Source: Planomonospora_B alba
GTDB taxonomy: Bacteria > Actinomycetota > Actinomycetes > Streptosporangiales > Streptosporangiaceae
Assembly (NCBI RefSeq): GCF_039534085.1
Contig: NZ_BAAAUT010000015.1
Coordinates: 1 to 64,000 of the forward strand
Reading direction: 5' to 3'
DNA length: 64,000 bases
Shown here: one piece after another, positions 18,872 to 27,734 of the stretch
How positions within the stretch are numbered: the first letter of the stretch is position 1
Layout of the letters: each line of letters starts with the position of its first letter
The notes under the pieces: model-generated
Databases searched by the model: none
Told to the model about the DNA's origin: nothing
The model's input: the letters and a program-made list of their open reading frames with translations, nothing else
Made by a program: the position numbers and the translations under genes

Positions 18872-19872
18872 CCGGAATGAAACGACCCACTCTGGAGGCG
18901 GTCGCCGCCCGGGCAGGAGTGTCCAAGTCGAGCGTCTCCCGGGTCGTCAACGGCCAGGCCACCGTCACGCCGGAGATCCGCGAGCTGGTCATGCGGGCCG
19001 TCAAGGAGCTGGGCTACGTGCCCAACCCCGCGGCCCGCAGCCTGGTGACCCAGCGCACGGATGCGATCGCCGTGATCGTCTCCGACCCGCCGGCCGGGCT
19101 CGTCTCCGACGACCCCATGTTCTCCATGGTGGTGCGCGCCGCCAGCCGCGAACTGGAGGCGGCGGGCAAGCAGGTCGTGCTGATGCTCGCGGGCTCGCCG
19201 GAGAGCCACCGGCGGGTGGAGCGGTTCGTCTCGGCCGGGCACGTGGACGGCGTCATGCTCGTGTCGATGCACGGCGCCGACCCGCTGCCCGCCGTGCTGG
19301 CCCGGCTGGACCTGCCGATGGTCTCCCACGGCAGGCTCGGGGTGCCGGTGGACGTGCCGTACGCCGACAACGACAACCTCGGCGGCGCCGCGCAGGCCGT
19401 GCGGCACCTGCTGGAGCAGGGGCGGCGGCGGATCGCCACGATCGCCGGGCCGCTGGACATGACCGCCTCGCAGGACAGGCTCACCGCCTACCGGGAGACG
19501 CTGCGCGACACCGGCCGCCGGTCGATCGTCGCCATCGGCGACTTCACCCGGATCTCCGGGGTGGAGGCCATGCGCCAGCTGCTCCAGGACGATCCGGCGC
19601 TGGACGCGGTGTTCGCCGCCAACGACCTCATGGCCATCGGTGCGCTGCGGACGCTGCGCGAGGCGGGCCGCCGGGTCCCCGACGACGTGGCGGTCGTCGG
19701 CTACGACGACATCGAGGCGTCCCTCTACAGCGACCCGCCGCTCACCACGGTCCGCAGCCCCATGGGCGACCAGGCGGCGGCCACGGCGCGGCTCCTGCTC
19801 GGCCTGCTGGAGGGCGGCCCGGCCGAACCGGTGATCCTCCCCGCCGAGCTGGTCGTGCGCGAGTCGGCCTGA
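18868..19872 (+). CDS. cebR: LacI family repressor, CebR-like
   Basis: A LacI-type regulator (334 residues from TTG). The DNA-binding headpiece is TLEAVAARAGVSKSSVSRVV with the hinge helix at NPAARSLVTQRT, and the periplasmic-binding-protein-like sugar domain follows and ends LPAELVVRESA. Two starts are possible: TTG at 18868, which overlaps the GH1 stop codon as TTGA like other junctions here, or ATG at 18877. CGGAACGGAG lies just before the TTG. As the last gene of the operon it is autoregulated if it binds the GGGAGCGCTCCC-type sites at 13943, 14053 and 14227, the known target of CebR/CelR. Inducer is probably a beta-gluco-disaccharide. Confidence 0.85.
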
Positions 19873-19897
19873 GCGGCCCGGAACGCGAGCGGGGCGC

Positions 19898-19917
19898 GGG
19901 TCCGCCTGGGCGGCCCC
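19898..19917. terminator. Hairpin between convergent genes
   Basis: GGGTCCGCC and GGCGGCCCC pair over nine positions with one mismatch, 26 bases after the LacI-type gene and facing the convergent small membrane gene. No T-tract. Confidence 0.35.
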
Positions 19918-19937
19918 GGAGGGGGGAGGAGCGCGGC

Positions 19938-20192
19938 TCAGCCGTACCTGATCGCGTTGGCGACCATCGCGATCAGGATCAGCGCCCCCACGCCGACCAC
20001 GGCCATGCCGCGCACCGCCGCCCAGGCGTCGCCCTTCGCCTTGGGGATCTTGTCCGCGGCCGTCTTCGCCTCCTTGACGGCGCTGCCCCACCCCGCCCAG
20101 GTGTCCTTCGTCCGCTGGAAGCGCCGGCCGACGAAGAAGGCGATGAACGCGACCACGATGAGGACGACGACCCTGCCGTCCGAGGTTTCCAC
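19938..20192 (-). CDS. Hypothetical two-helix small membrane protein
   Basis: An 84-residue protein with a membrane helix near each end (VVVLIVVAFIAFFVG and MAVVGVGALILIAMVANAI) and a basic, lysine-rich middle (about residues 25-55), suggesting both termini on the outside and the charged loop inside. GTG at 20192 is preferred because GGGGGTGG lies just upstream and the first helix would otherwise be broken. No family recognised. It converges with the LacI regulator gene and stands alone. Confidence 0.55.
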   Translation of the reverse strand: METSDGRVVVLIVVAFIAFFVGRRFQRTKDTWAGWGSAVKEAKTAADKIPKAKGDAWAAVRGMAVVGVGALILIAMVANAIRYG

Positions 20193-20425
20193 AGGCCACC
20201 CCCGCTGGGAGAGACAGTCGAGTTCACCTAAAGTACGGCAACGGTCACTGTCCGGCCAGGGAGACGGCGCAACCGCCCTCCGCAGCGCCCGCCGGGACGG
20301 TTCGGGGGCCCGTCCCCGCGGGCGCTCCGGCCGGGCCGCCCGCGGACGGCCCGGCGCGCGGCGCAGAGCGCGGTCCGGCGGGGCGTCCCGGCATGCGGTC
20401 CGGCGGGGCCGCTCGGCGGGGCCGC

Positions 20426-21838
20426 TCAGGGGGCGGCGATGTGCACGACCTTGGTGTGGGTCATCTCGTCGAGCAGCTCGGGGCCGTAGCCGAAGCCCTC
20501 CCCGCTCGCGCCCAGAGGCTGCGCCGCGCCGCCCGGGGCCCCGCCGAAGACGGCGTTGACCTTCACCGTGCCGGCGCGCAGCTCGCGCCAGGCCCGCTGG
20601 ACGTGGGCGAGCGAGGGCGTGAGCACGGTGGCGGCCAGGCCGTACTCCCCGGTGTTGGCGCAGCTCAGCGCCTCGTCGAAGCTCTCGACCACGCGGACGG
20701 CCGCGACCGGTCCGAACGTCTCCTCCGTCATCACCACCATCTCGTCGGTGCAGCCGGCCAGCACGGTCGCCGGGTAGAAGGCGCCGGGGCCGTCGGGGAT
20801 CCGGCCGCCGGTCAGCAGGCGCGCCCCGGCGGCCACCGCCGCCCGCACATGCTCGTGCACGGCCTCGCGGTGGCGGCGGTCCACCAGCGGGCCGAGCGTG
20901 GTCGCCTCGTCGAGGCCCGGGCCCATGCGCAGCGCCTCGGCCGCGGCGACGAGGCAGGTGGTGAACGGCTCGGCGACCGAGCGGTGCACGTAGATCCGCT
21001 CCACCGAGGTGCAGATCTGCCCGGCGTTGGCGAAGCAGCCGAGCGCGGCCTGCGCGGCCGCCCATTTGGGGTCGACGCCCTCGTCCACGATCAGCGGGTC
21101 CTTGCCGCCGTTCTCCCGGAGCACCCGGCAGCGGGCCACGGCGGCGATCTCGCGCCCGGCCCGGGTGGAGCCCACGTGGGCGACCAGGTCCACCTCCGGG
21201 TGGACGGCCAGCGGCGCGCCCACGCCGGCGTCCCCGGCGACCATGGCGAGCACGCCCGGCGGCAGGTCCTCGGCGAGCAGCTCGACCAGGCGGGCCCCGG
21301 TGTGCGGGGTGCGCTCCGACGGCTTGTGCACCACCGTGTTCCCGGTCACCAGCGCGGCGCCGGCCAGGCCGCAGGTGATCGCCACCGGGTCGTTCCACGG
21401 CGTGATCACGGCGACGACCCCGCGCGGCTCCCGGACCATCAGGTCGGTGGCGCCCCAGCCGCCCTGCAGGCTGCGCCCGCCGTGCAGCGGGCCCAGCTCG
21501 GCGTACTGCTCCAGGGTTCCGGCGCCGGCCTCGACGCCGCCGCGCGCGTCCGCCAGCGGCTTGCCCATCTCCCTGGTCACCAGCCGGGCCAGCTCGTCGG
21601 CGTGCTCCCTGATCCGGGCGGCGGCGCCGCGCAGCTGCGCGCCGCGCTCGGCCGGGGCGATGCGCGCCCAGCCCCCGGCGGCGGCGCGCGCCGACCGCAC
21701 CGCGGCCTCGACGTCCTCGGCGCAGCCGCGCGGGCACTCGCCCACGCGCTCGCCGGTCGCGGGATCGTCCACGGCGATCGCGGCGGTGCTCGCGCTCGCC
21801 CGCCACCCGCCGTCCGTGAAAAGCCAGTGCGTTCTCAT
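20426..21838 (-). CDS. NAD(P)-dependent aldehyde dehydrogenase
   Basis: A 470-residue soluble oxidoreductase of the aldehyde dehydrogenase superfamily, oxidising an aldehyde to the acid. The Rossmann part includes VVAVITPWNDPVAI and HKPSERTPHTGARL. The general base Glu242 is in RENGGKDP, and the nucleophile Cys276 is in FANAGQICTS; the C-terminal EETFGPV motif is also present. ATG at 21838 follows GGGAGCG. No partner gene is adjacent, so the substrate is unknown; succinate-semialdehyde or betaine-aldehyde dehydrogenase-like functions are equally possible. It is divergent from the mms transporter. Confidence 0.88.
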   Translation of the reverse strand: MRTHWLFTDGGWRASASTAAIAVDDPATGERVGECPRGCAEDVEAAVRSARAAAGGWARIAPAERGAQLRGAAARIREHADELARLVTREMGKPLADARGGVEAGAGTLEQYAELGPLHGGRSLQGGWGATDLMVREPRGVVAVITPWNDPVAITCGLAGAALVTGNTVVHKPSERTPHTGARLVELLAEDLPPGVLAMVAGDAGVGAPLAVHPEVDLVAHVGSTRAGREIAAVARCRVLRENGGKDPLIVDEGVDPKWAAAQAALGCFANAGQICTSVERIYVHRSVAEPFTTCLVAAAEALRMGPGLDEATTLGPLVDRRHREAVHEHVRAAVAAGARLLTGGRIPDGPGAFYPATVLAGCTDEMVVMTEETFGPVAAVRVVESFDEALSCANTGEYGLAATVLTPSLAHVQRAWRELRAGTVKVNAVFGGAPGGAAQPLGASGEGFGYGPELLDEMTHTKVVHIAAP

Positions 21839-21954
21839 GGCCGCTCCCTACCCGGCCGCCGGACGGCAATCCCCCGCGGCCTCCCCCGGTCCGGCCCGTT
21901 CGCGCACCGTACGGCCCGGGCGCGCCGGACGAAGTCACGGTGCTGTCACAGGTC

Positions 21955-21983
21955 TTGACTCCCGGGCCACCCGGGCATTTGAT
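21955..21983 (+). promoter_or_regulatory. Candidate promoter of the mms transporter
   Basis: TTGACT (21955-21960) and TTTGAT (21978-21983) are separated by 17 bases. The spacer contains the palindrome CCCGGG-cca-CCCGGG, which could bind a regulator. The -10 match is only partial. Confidence 0.35.
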
Positions 21984-22032
21984 AGCTGCTCACAACCCCC
22001 GATCCATCACCGCGATGGTCCTCACAATGAAA

Positions 22033-22046
22033 TGTGAGCGCTAACA
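22033..22046. promoter_or_regulatory. LacI-family operator TGTGAGCGCTAACA
   Basis: A 14-base palindrome with one mismatch centred on GCGC, of the form recognised by LacI/GalR repressors. It lies downstream of the candidate promoter and 91 bases before the mmsE start, well placed for repression of the monosaccharide importer. No LacI gene is adjacent, and the half-site differs from the CebR-type boxes at 14 kb. Confidence 0.65.
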
Positions 22047-22137
22047 CCGCCGAGCAGACCGGCGGGCCGGGCGATCCGGCGCAGGCCGGTCGCGGCGTCC
22101 GCGCACCGGCGTCCGCGTCACCCCCTAAGGAGAGAAG

Positions 22138-23265
22138 ATGAGGCTCGCGAAGCTGGTCACCGTACCGGTGGGCCTGGTCCTGGCGCTGGCGGTGACCGCC
22201 TGCGGCTCGACCACCAAGACCGTGGACAAGCAGGCCGCCCAGAGCCCGGGGGCGGCGGGTGTCCTGGTCGGCGTCACCATGCCCACCAAGTCGTCCGAGC
22301 GCTGGATCCACGACGGGAACAACGTCAAGAGCTCCCTGGAGAAGCTCGGCTACCAGGTGGACCTGCAGTACGCCGAGAACGACATCCCCACCCAGGTCAA
22401 CCAGATCGAGAACCAGATCACCAAGGGCGCCAAGCTGCTCATCGTCGCCTCGATCGACGGCACCGCGATCACCACGCAGCTGCAGCAGGCGGCCGACGCG
22501 AAGATCCCGGTGATCGCCTACGACCGGCTCATCCGCAACACCCCGAACGTCGACTACTACGCCACCTTCGACAACTACAAGGTGGGCGTGCAGCAGGCGA
22601 CCTCGCTCCTGGTCGGCCTGGGCCTGAAGAAGGCGGACGGATCCGACGGCGACGCCAAGGGCCCGTTCAACATCGAGGTCTTCGCCGGCTCGCCGGACGA
22701 CAACAACGCCACGTTCTTCTACAACGGCGCGATGGACACCCTGAAGCCGTACATCGACGACGGCACCCTGGTCGTCAAGAGCGGCGAGACCGACTTCAAG
22801 ACCGTCGCCATCCTGCGCTGGGACCCGGCCACCGCGCAGAAGCGCATGGAGGACCTGATCACCAAGGCGTACTCCGACGCGGAGGTCGACGGCGTGCTCT
22901 CGCCGTACGACGGGCTGTCCATCGGCATCCTGTCGGCGCTGAAGAGCAGCGGGTACGGCACCGCCGACCAGCCCTACCCGGTGGTCACCGGCCAGGACGC
23001 CGAGGTCGCCTCGGTCAAGTCGATCATCGCGGACGAGCAGTACGCCACGGTCTACAAGGACACCCGCAAGCTCGCCGAGGTCACCGTGAAGATGGCCGAC
23101 GCCGTGCTCAAGGGCGGCAAGCCCGAGGTGAACAACACCACCGACTACGACAACGGCGTCAAGGTCGTCCCGTCCTACCTGCTGGAGCCCGTCGTGGTCT
23201 ACAAGGACAACTACAAGCAGGTCCTCGTCGACTCCGGCTACTACACCGAAGACCAGCTCAAGTAG
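22138..23265 (+). CDS. mmsE: Monosaccharide-binding lipoprotein, ChvE/MmsE-like
   Basis: A 375-residue periplasmic-binding-protein type 1 lipoprotein for monosaccharides. The signal peptide ends in lipobox AVTAC (Cys22). The mature chain has the ribose/xylose-binding pattern: GVTMPTKSSERWIHDGNN, then IVASIDGTAI, AYDRLI and VTGQDAEVASVKSI. In ChvE relatives these are sugar-contacting segments. ATG at 22138 follows AAGGAGAG. It is the first gene of a three-gene importer with mmsA and mmsB downstream. The sugar is probably an aldose such as xylose, arabinose, galactose or glucose; the sequence does not decide. Confidence 0.88.
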   Translation: MRLAKLVTVPVGLVLALAVTACGSTTKTVDKQAAQSPGAAGVLVGVTMPTKSSERWIHDGNNVKSSLEKLGYQVDLQYAENDIPTQVNQIENQITKGAKLLIVASIDGTAITTQLQQAADAKIPVIAYDRLIRNTPNVDYYATFDNYKVGVQQATSLLVGLGLKKADGSDGDAKGPFNIEVFAGSPDDNNATFFYNGAMDTLKPYIDDGTLVVKSGETDFKTVAILRWDPATAQKRMEDLITKAYSDAEVDGVLSPYDGLSIGILSALKSSGYGTADQPYPVVTGQDAEVASVKSIIADEQYATVYKDTRKLAEVTVKMADAVLKGGKPEVNNTTDYDNGVKVVPSYLLEPVVVYKDNYKQVLVDSGYYTEDQLK

Positions 23266-23328
23266 CGACACGGCGCCCGCCCGCCCCGGCCACCCGGGCG
23301 GGCGGGCCCCGGGGCGGAGGGGGGCGGC

Positions 23329-24861
23329 ATGGCCGACCACATACTTCAGATGCGCAACATCACCAAGACCTTCCCGGGCGTGCACGCGCTGCGGGACGTC
23401 AACCTGGCGGTGCGCAGGGGCGAGATCCACGCGATCTGCGGCGAGAACGGCGCGGGCAAGTCGACGCTGATGAAGGTCCTGTCCGGCGTCTACCCGCACG
23501 GGTCCTACGAGGGAGAGATCGTCTTCGACGGCGAGCCCTGCCGGTTCTCCGGCATCCGCGACAGCGAGCGGCGCGGCATCGTCATCATCCACCAGGAGCT
23601 CGCGCTCAGCCCGTACCTGTCGATCGCGGAGAACATCTTCCTCGGCAACGAGCGGACCCGCCGCGGCCTGATCGACTGGAACCGGACGAACGCCGAGGCG
23701 GCCGAGCTGCTGGAGCGGGTGGGGCTCCGGGAGAACCCGGTGACCCGGGCCGTGGACCTCGGGGTCGGCAAGCAGCAGCTCGTGGAGATCGCCAAGGCGC
23801 TGTCCAAACGGGTCCGGCTGCTCATCCTCGACGAACCGACCGCGGCGCTCAACGACGAGGACTCCGCGCACCTGCTCGACCTGCTGCGCGGACTGCGCGA
23901 CGAGGGCATCACCTCGGTGATCATCTCGCACAAGCTGAACGAGATCAGGGCCGTGGCCGACTCCACGACGATCCTGCGCGACGGGCGGACCATCGAGACG
24001 CTGGACATGCGCGGCGCCGAGGTCACCGAGGACCGGATCATCTCCGGCATGGTCGGCCGCGACCTGGAGCACCGGTTCCCGCCGCACGAGCCGCGCATCG
24101 GCGCCGAGGTGCTGCGGATCGAGGACTGGACCGTGCACAGCCCCACCCAGCCCGGCCGCGTGGTCGTCTCCGGGGCGAACCTCGTGCTGCGGCGCGGGGA
24201 GATCGTCGGCCTGGCCGGGCTCATGGGCGCCGGCCGTACCGAGCTGGCGATGAGCGTGTTCGGCCGCAGCTACGGGACCGGCATCTCCGGCCGCCTCTAC
24301 AAGGACGGCCGGGAGGTCCGGCTCCGCTCCCCCGGCGAGGCCATCGCGCACGGGATCGCCTACGCCACCGAGGACCGCAAGCGGTACGGCCTCAACCTGA
24401 TCGAGGACATCAGGCGCAACGTCTCGGCCGCCGCGCTCGGCAGGCTGGCCCGGCGCGGCTGGATCGACGGCAACGAGGAGTACGGCGTCGCCGACGGCTT
24501 CCGGCGCGAGCTGAACATCAAGGCCCCCAGCGTGCTGTCGGTCACCGGGAAGCTCAGCGGCGGCAACCAGCAGAAGGTCGTGCTGGCCAAGTGGATCTTC
24601 ACGGACCCCGACGTGCTGATCCTCGACGAACCCACCCGCGGCATCGACGTGGGCGCCAAGTACGAGATCTACTCCATCATCGGCCGGCTCGCCGACCAGG
24701 GCCGGGCCGTGCTCGTGATCTCCTCGGAGCTCCCCGAGCTGCTGGGCCTGTGCGACCGCGTCTACGCCATGTCGGCCGGGCGGATCACCGGCGAGGTGAC
24801 GCGGGCCGAGGCCACCCCCGAGCGCCTCATGCAGCTCATGACCAAGGAGAAGGAGCGATGA
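23329..24861 (+). CDS. mmsA: Multiple-sugar ABC transporter ATP-binding protein MmsA/GguA
   Basis: A 510-residue CUT2 ATPase with two fused nucleotide-binding domains. The first has an intact Walker A (GENGAGKST), VGKQQLVEIAKAL and Walker B LLILDEPTAAL. The second has the degenerate Walker A GLMGAGRTE and the second signature LSGGNQQKV, as usual for CUT2 proteins. ATDRK-type (ATEDRKRYGL) and DEPTRGIDVGAK motifs are present. It powers import through MmsB. ATG at 23329 follows GGAGGGGGG, 63 bases after mmsE. The TGA overlaps the mmsB start. Confidence 0.93.
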   Translation: MADHILQMRNITKTFPGVHALRDVNLAVRRGEIHAICGENGAGKSTLMKVLSGVYPHGSYEGEIVFDGEPCRFSGIRDSERRGIVIIHQELALSPYLSIAENIFLGNERTRRGLIDWNRTNAEAAELLERVGLRENPVTRAVDLGVGKQQLVEIAKALSKRVRLLILDEPTAALNDEDSAHLLDLLRGLRDEGITSVIISHKLNEIRAVADSTTILRDGRTIETLDMRGAEVTEDRIISGMVGRDLEHRFPPHEPRIGAEVLRIEDWTVHSPTQPGRVVVSGANLVLRRGEIVGLAGLMGAGRTELAMSVFGRSYGTGISGRLYKDGREVRLRSPGEAIAHGIAYATEDRKRYGLNLIEDIRRNVSAAALGRLARRGWIDGNEEYGVADGFRRELNIKAPSVLSVTGKLSGGNQQKVVLAKWIFTDPDVLILDEPTRGIDVGAKYEIYSIIGRLADQGRAVLVISSELPELLGLCDRVYAMSAGRITGEVTRAEATPERLMQLMTKEKER

Positions 24862-26138
24862 CACAGACGAGCAGGGACGCGCTCCCGGCGGACGGCACCC
24901 CGCCCGCGGCCGGCGCCGCGGCCTCCGGGAAGGCCCGGGACGGCGGGCCCGCGCCGGCGGGCGGGCGGTTCTCCGTCAACCTCCGGCAGAGCGGCATCTA
25001 CATCGCATTCGCGCTGATCGTCGTCCTGTTCTCCGTACTGACCGACGGCGAGCTGCTCAACCCGCAGAACATCTCGAACATCATGGTGCAGAACTCCTAC
25101 GTTCTGATCCTCGCGATCGGCATGATCCTGATCATCATCGCCGGGCACATCGACCTGTCGGTGGGATCGGTGGTGGCGGTCTGCGGCGCGATCGCGGCGG
25201 TGCTGATGGTCGACATGGGCGTGTCGTGGCCGGTGGCGCTGCTCGTCACGCTCGCCGCGGGGGCGCTGATCGGCGCCTGGCAGGGGTACTGGGTCGCCTA
25301 CTTCGGCATCCCGGCGTTCATCGTCACCCTGGCCGGGATGCTGATCTTCCGGGCCCTGACGCTGACCGTGCTCGGCAACCAGGGCATCGGCCCCTTCCCC
25401 GACGAGGTGCGCACGCTGGCCAACGGCTTCATCCCGGGCTTCCTCGGCAACATCGGGCTCGGCCCGCTCGACGGCGCTGACCTGTTCACCCTGCTGGCGG
25501 GGGTGGCCGTGGTGGCCGGGATCGTCGTCACCCAGTGGCGGGCCCGGCAGGGGCGCATCGGCTACCGGCAGCAGGTCGACCCGCTGCCGGTGTTCGCGCT
25601 GAAGATGGCCGCCGCCGCGGCGGTGGTGATGACGGTCATCGTGCAGCTGGCGCGGTTCAAGAACCTGCCGTGGGTGCTGGTGCTGCTCGCCGCGCTCGTG
25701 CTGGGCTACACGCTGCTCACGAACCGGGTCGTCTTCGGCCGCCACATCTACGCGATCGGCGGGAACGTGCACGCCGCGAGCCTGTCCGGCATCAAGGTCA
25801 AGTCCGTCACGTTCTGGATCTTCGTCAACATGGGGGTGCTCTCCGCGCTGGCCGGGATCATCTTCGCCGGGCGGCTGAACCAGGCCGGTCCCACCGCGGG
25901 CAACGGCTTCGAGCTGGACGCCATCGCGGCGGCCTTCATCGGCGGCGCCGCCGTGCAGGGCGGGGTCGGCACGGTCGTCGGCGCCATCACCGGCGGCCTC
26001 ATCATGGCGGTGATCAACAACGGCATGTCGCTGATCGGCGCGCCGAGCGAGCGGGTGATGCTCTTCAAGGGCGTGGTGCTGCTGATCGCCGTGGCCTTCG
26101 ACGTCTGGGCCAAGCGCCGCTCGGGCGCGGGGCGCTGA
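24858..26138 (+). CDS. mmsB: Multiple-sugar ABC transporter permease MmsB/GguB
   Basis: A 426-residue CUT2 permease. After a 40-residue Ala/Gly-rich cytosolic tail come about ten helices, including the family-typical GHIDLSVGSVVAVCGAIAAV segment and, late in the protein, AAFIGGAAVQGGVGTV. As in other MmsB/XylH proteins there is a long middle part between these halves. ATG at 24858 overlaps the mmsA stop (ATGA), with AAGGAG just upstream, so the two proteins are made in a fixed ratio. It should form a homodimeric channel. Confidence 0.92.
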   Translation: MTQTSRDALPADGTPPAAGAAASGKARDGGPAPAGGRFSVNLRQSGIYIAFALIVVLFSVLTDGELLNPQNISNIMVQNSYVLILAIGMILIIIAGHIDLSVGSVVAVCGAIAAVLMVDMGVSWPVALLVTLAAGALIGAWQGYWVAYFGIPAFIVTLAGMLIFRALTLTVLGNQGIGPFPDEVRTLANGFIPGFLGNIGLGPLDGADLFTLLAGVAVVAGIVVTQWRARQGRIGYRQQVDPLPVFALKMAAAAAVVMTVIVQLARFKNLPWVLVLLAALVLGYTLLTNRVVFGRHIYAIGGNVHAASLSGIKVKSVTFWIFVNMGVLSALAGIIFAGRLNQAGPTAGNGFELDAIAAAFIGGAAVQGGVGTVVGAITGGLIMAVINNGMSLIGAPSERVMLFKGVVLLIAVAFDVWAKRRSGAGR

Positions 26139-26141
26139 GCC

Positions 26142-26186
26142 GGGCCGGTCCGGTCCGGGCCCCGCCCCTCCGGCCCGGTCCGGCCC
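26142..26186. terminator. Bidirectional terminator between mmsB and monooxygenase gene
   Basis: GGGCCGGTCCGG (26142-26153) pairs with CCGGTCCGGCCC (26175-26186) over 12 positions with one T-T mismatch, filling the 48-base gap between two converging genes. Confidence 0.5.
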
Positions 26187-27647
26187 TCAGGCGGCCTTCA
26201 CGTGGTAGTGCTCCGGCCGGGGGCGCCGGGTCAGCCTGCCGTACCGCAGGGTGCTGAACGGCCAGTTGTTGGTGACCCGGCCGGAGGCGGTCTTGTACCA
26301 GCTGGTGCAGCCGCCCTGCCAGGACGTACGGCTCAGCGCCTCCTGGACGAGCCGGTCGTAGGCCGCCATCGCCTCCTCCCGCACCTCCATCCAGGCCAGG
26401 CGGTGGCGCATCATGAGCCGCACGCAGCGCAGGATGTATCCGGCCTGGTGCTCCAGCATCAGCACGATCGAGCTGTGGCCGAGGTTGGTGTTGGGGCCGT
26501 ACATCATGAACAGGTTCGGGAAGCCGGGGACCGTCATGCCGAGGAAGGCGGACGCCCCGTCGCTCCACGTCTCGGCGAGCTTGCGCCCGCCCCGGCCGGT
26601 CACCTCGACCGGCGCGAGGAACTCCGTGGCGCGGAAGCCGGTCGCGTAGATCAGCGTGTCCGCCTCGTGCAGGCGGCCGTCGGCGGTGCGGACCCCGGTG
26701 GGGGTGATCCGCTCGATCGGCTCGCTCACCAGCTCCACGTCGGGGCGGGTGAGCGCGGCGTAGTAGTCGCCGGCGATGACGACCCGCTTGCAGCCGATCG
26801 GGTAGTCCGGGGTGAGCCTGCGCCGTAGCTCCGGGTCGCGCACCTGCTCGCGCAGGAACGCCCCCGCCCACCGCCGCTCGGCGATCCGGCCGACCGCGGG
26901 GAGGACGATCGGCAGCATCATCACCTCCTGCCGCCAGAACAGCGACCACCGGTAGGCCCTGCGGAGCCCGGGCACGTACCGCAGCAGCCGGCGCGCCCAG
27001 GGCCGGTAGGGGAAGTCGTTCTTGGGCACGATCCACGACGGGGTGCGCTGGAAGGTGGTCAGCTTCCCGGCCACCGGGGCGATCCGCGGCACGAACTGGG
27101 CGGCGGTGGAGCCGTTGCCGATGACCGCGACGGAGCGGCCGGTCAGGTCGTGGTCGTGCCGCCAGCGCGCCGAGTGGAACGCCGTCCCGGCGAAGTCCTC
27201 GGCGCCGGGGATGTCCGGGAGCCGGGGGCGGCTGAGCTGGCCGGTCGCGAAGACCACGACGTCGGCCTCCTCCTCGGTGCCGTCGGCGAGGACCAGCCGC
27301 CACGTCCCCGTCCCGTCCTCGAAGCGGGCCTCGGTCACCTCGGTGTTCAGCCGCAGGTGGGGGCGGAGACCGTGGGAGTCGGCGCAGCGCCGCAGGTAGG
27401 CCAGGATCTCGCGCTGCTCCGGGTAGCGGCGGGTCCACCGCGTGGACGGCGCGAACGAGAACGAGTAGAGGTAGGACGGCACGTCGCAGCTGAGGCCGGG
27501 GTAGGTGTTGACCAGCCAGGTGCCGCCGACGTCGGCCGCCTTGTCGTAGACCGTGAACGACTCGACGCCGGCGCCCCTGAGCCGGATGGCCATGCCCAGG
27601 CCGCCGAAGCCTGCGCCGATGATCGCGATACGGGGACTGGTCGCCAT
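26187..27647 (-). CDS. Baeyer-Villiger-type flavin monooxygenase
   Basis: A 486-residue FAD- and NADPH-dependent class B monooxygenase, which would insert oxygen next to a ketone or oxidise a heteroatom. The FAD Rossmann motif is IIGAGFGGLGMAIRL and the NADPH one is AVIGNGSTAAQ. Between them the Baeyer-Villiger fingerprint F-x-G-x3-H-x3-W is exact at residues 152-162 (FAGTAFHSARW). ATG at 27647 is the natural start, just before the FAD motif. There is no membrane anchor. No pathway neighbour is present, so the substrate is unknown. Confidence 0.88.
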   Translation of the reverse strand: MATSPRIAIIGAGFGGLGMAIRLRGAGVESFTVYDKAADVGGTWLVNTYPGLSCDVPSYLYSFSFAPSTRWTRRYPEQREILAYLRRCADSHGLRPHLRLNTEVTEARFEDGTGTWRLVLADGTEEEADVVVFATGQLSRPRLPDIPGAEDFAGTAFHSARWRHDHDLTGRSVAVIGNGSTAAQFVPRIAPVAGKLTTFQRTPSWIVPKNDFPYRPWARRLLRYVPGLRRAYRWSLFWRQEVMMLPIVLPAVGRIAERRWAGAFLREQVRDPELRRRLTPDYPIGCKRVVIAGDYYAALTRPDVELVSEPIERITPTGVRTADGRLHEADTLIYATGFRATEFLAPVEVTGRGGRKLAETWSDGASAFLGMTVPGFPNLFMMYGPNTNLGHSSIVLMLEHQAGYILRCVRLMMRHRLAWMEVREEAMAAYDRLVQEALSRTSWQGGCTSWYKTASGRVTNNWPFSTLRYGRLTRRPRPEHYHVKAA

Positions 27648-27734
27648 CCGCTTCCCTCCACGGGGTCGGGGTCCGCCTGTGCACCGATCATCCCGGCCCT
27701 CCCCCGGCCCGTCGAGAGTAAATCCGAACGACGT

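Noticed and set aside
22138..26138. xylFGH (xylose-specific importer)
   Set aside because: The CUT2 proteins fit the broader ChvE-GguAB/Mms group equally well, and no xylose kinase or isomerase gene is near, so the specific name is not justified.
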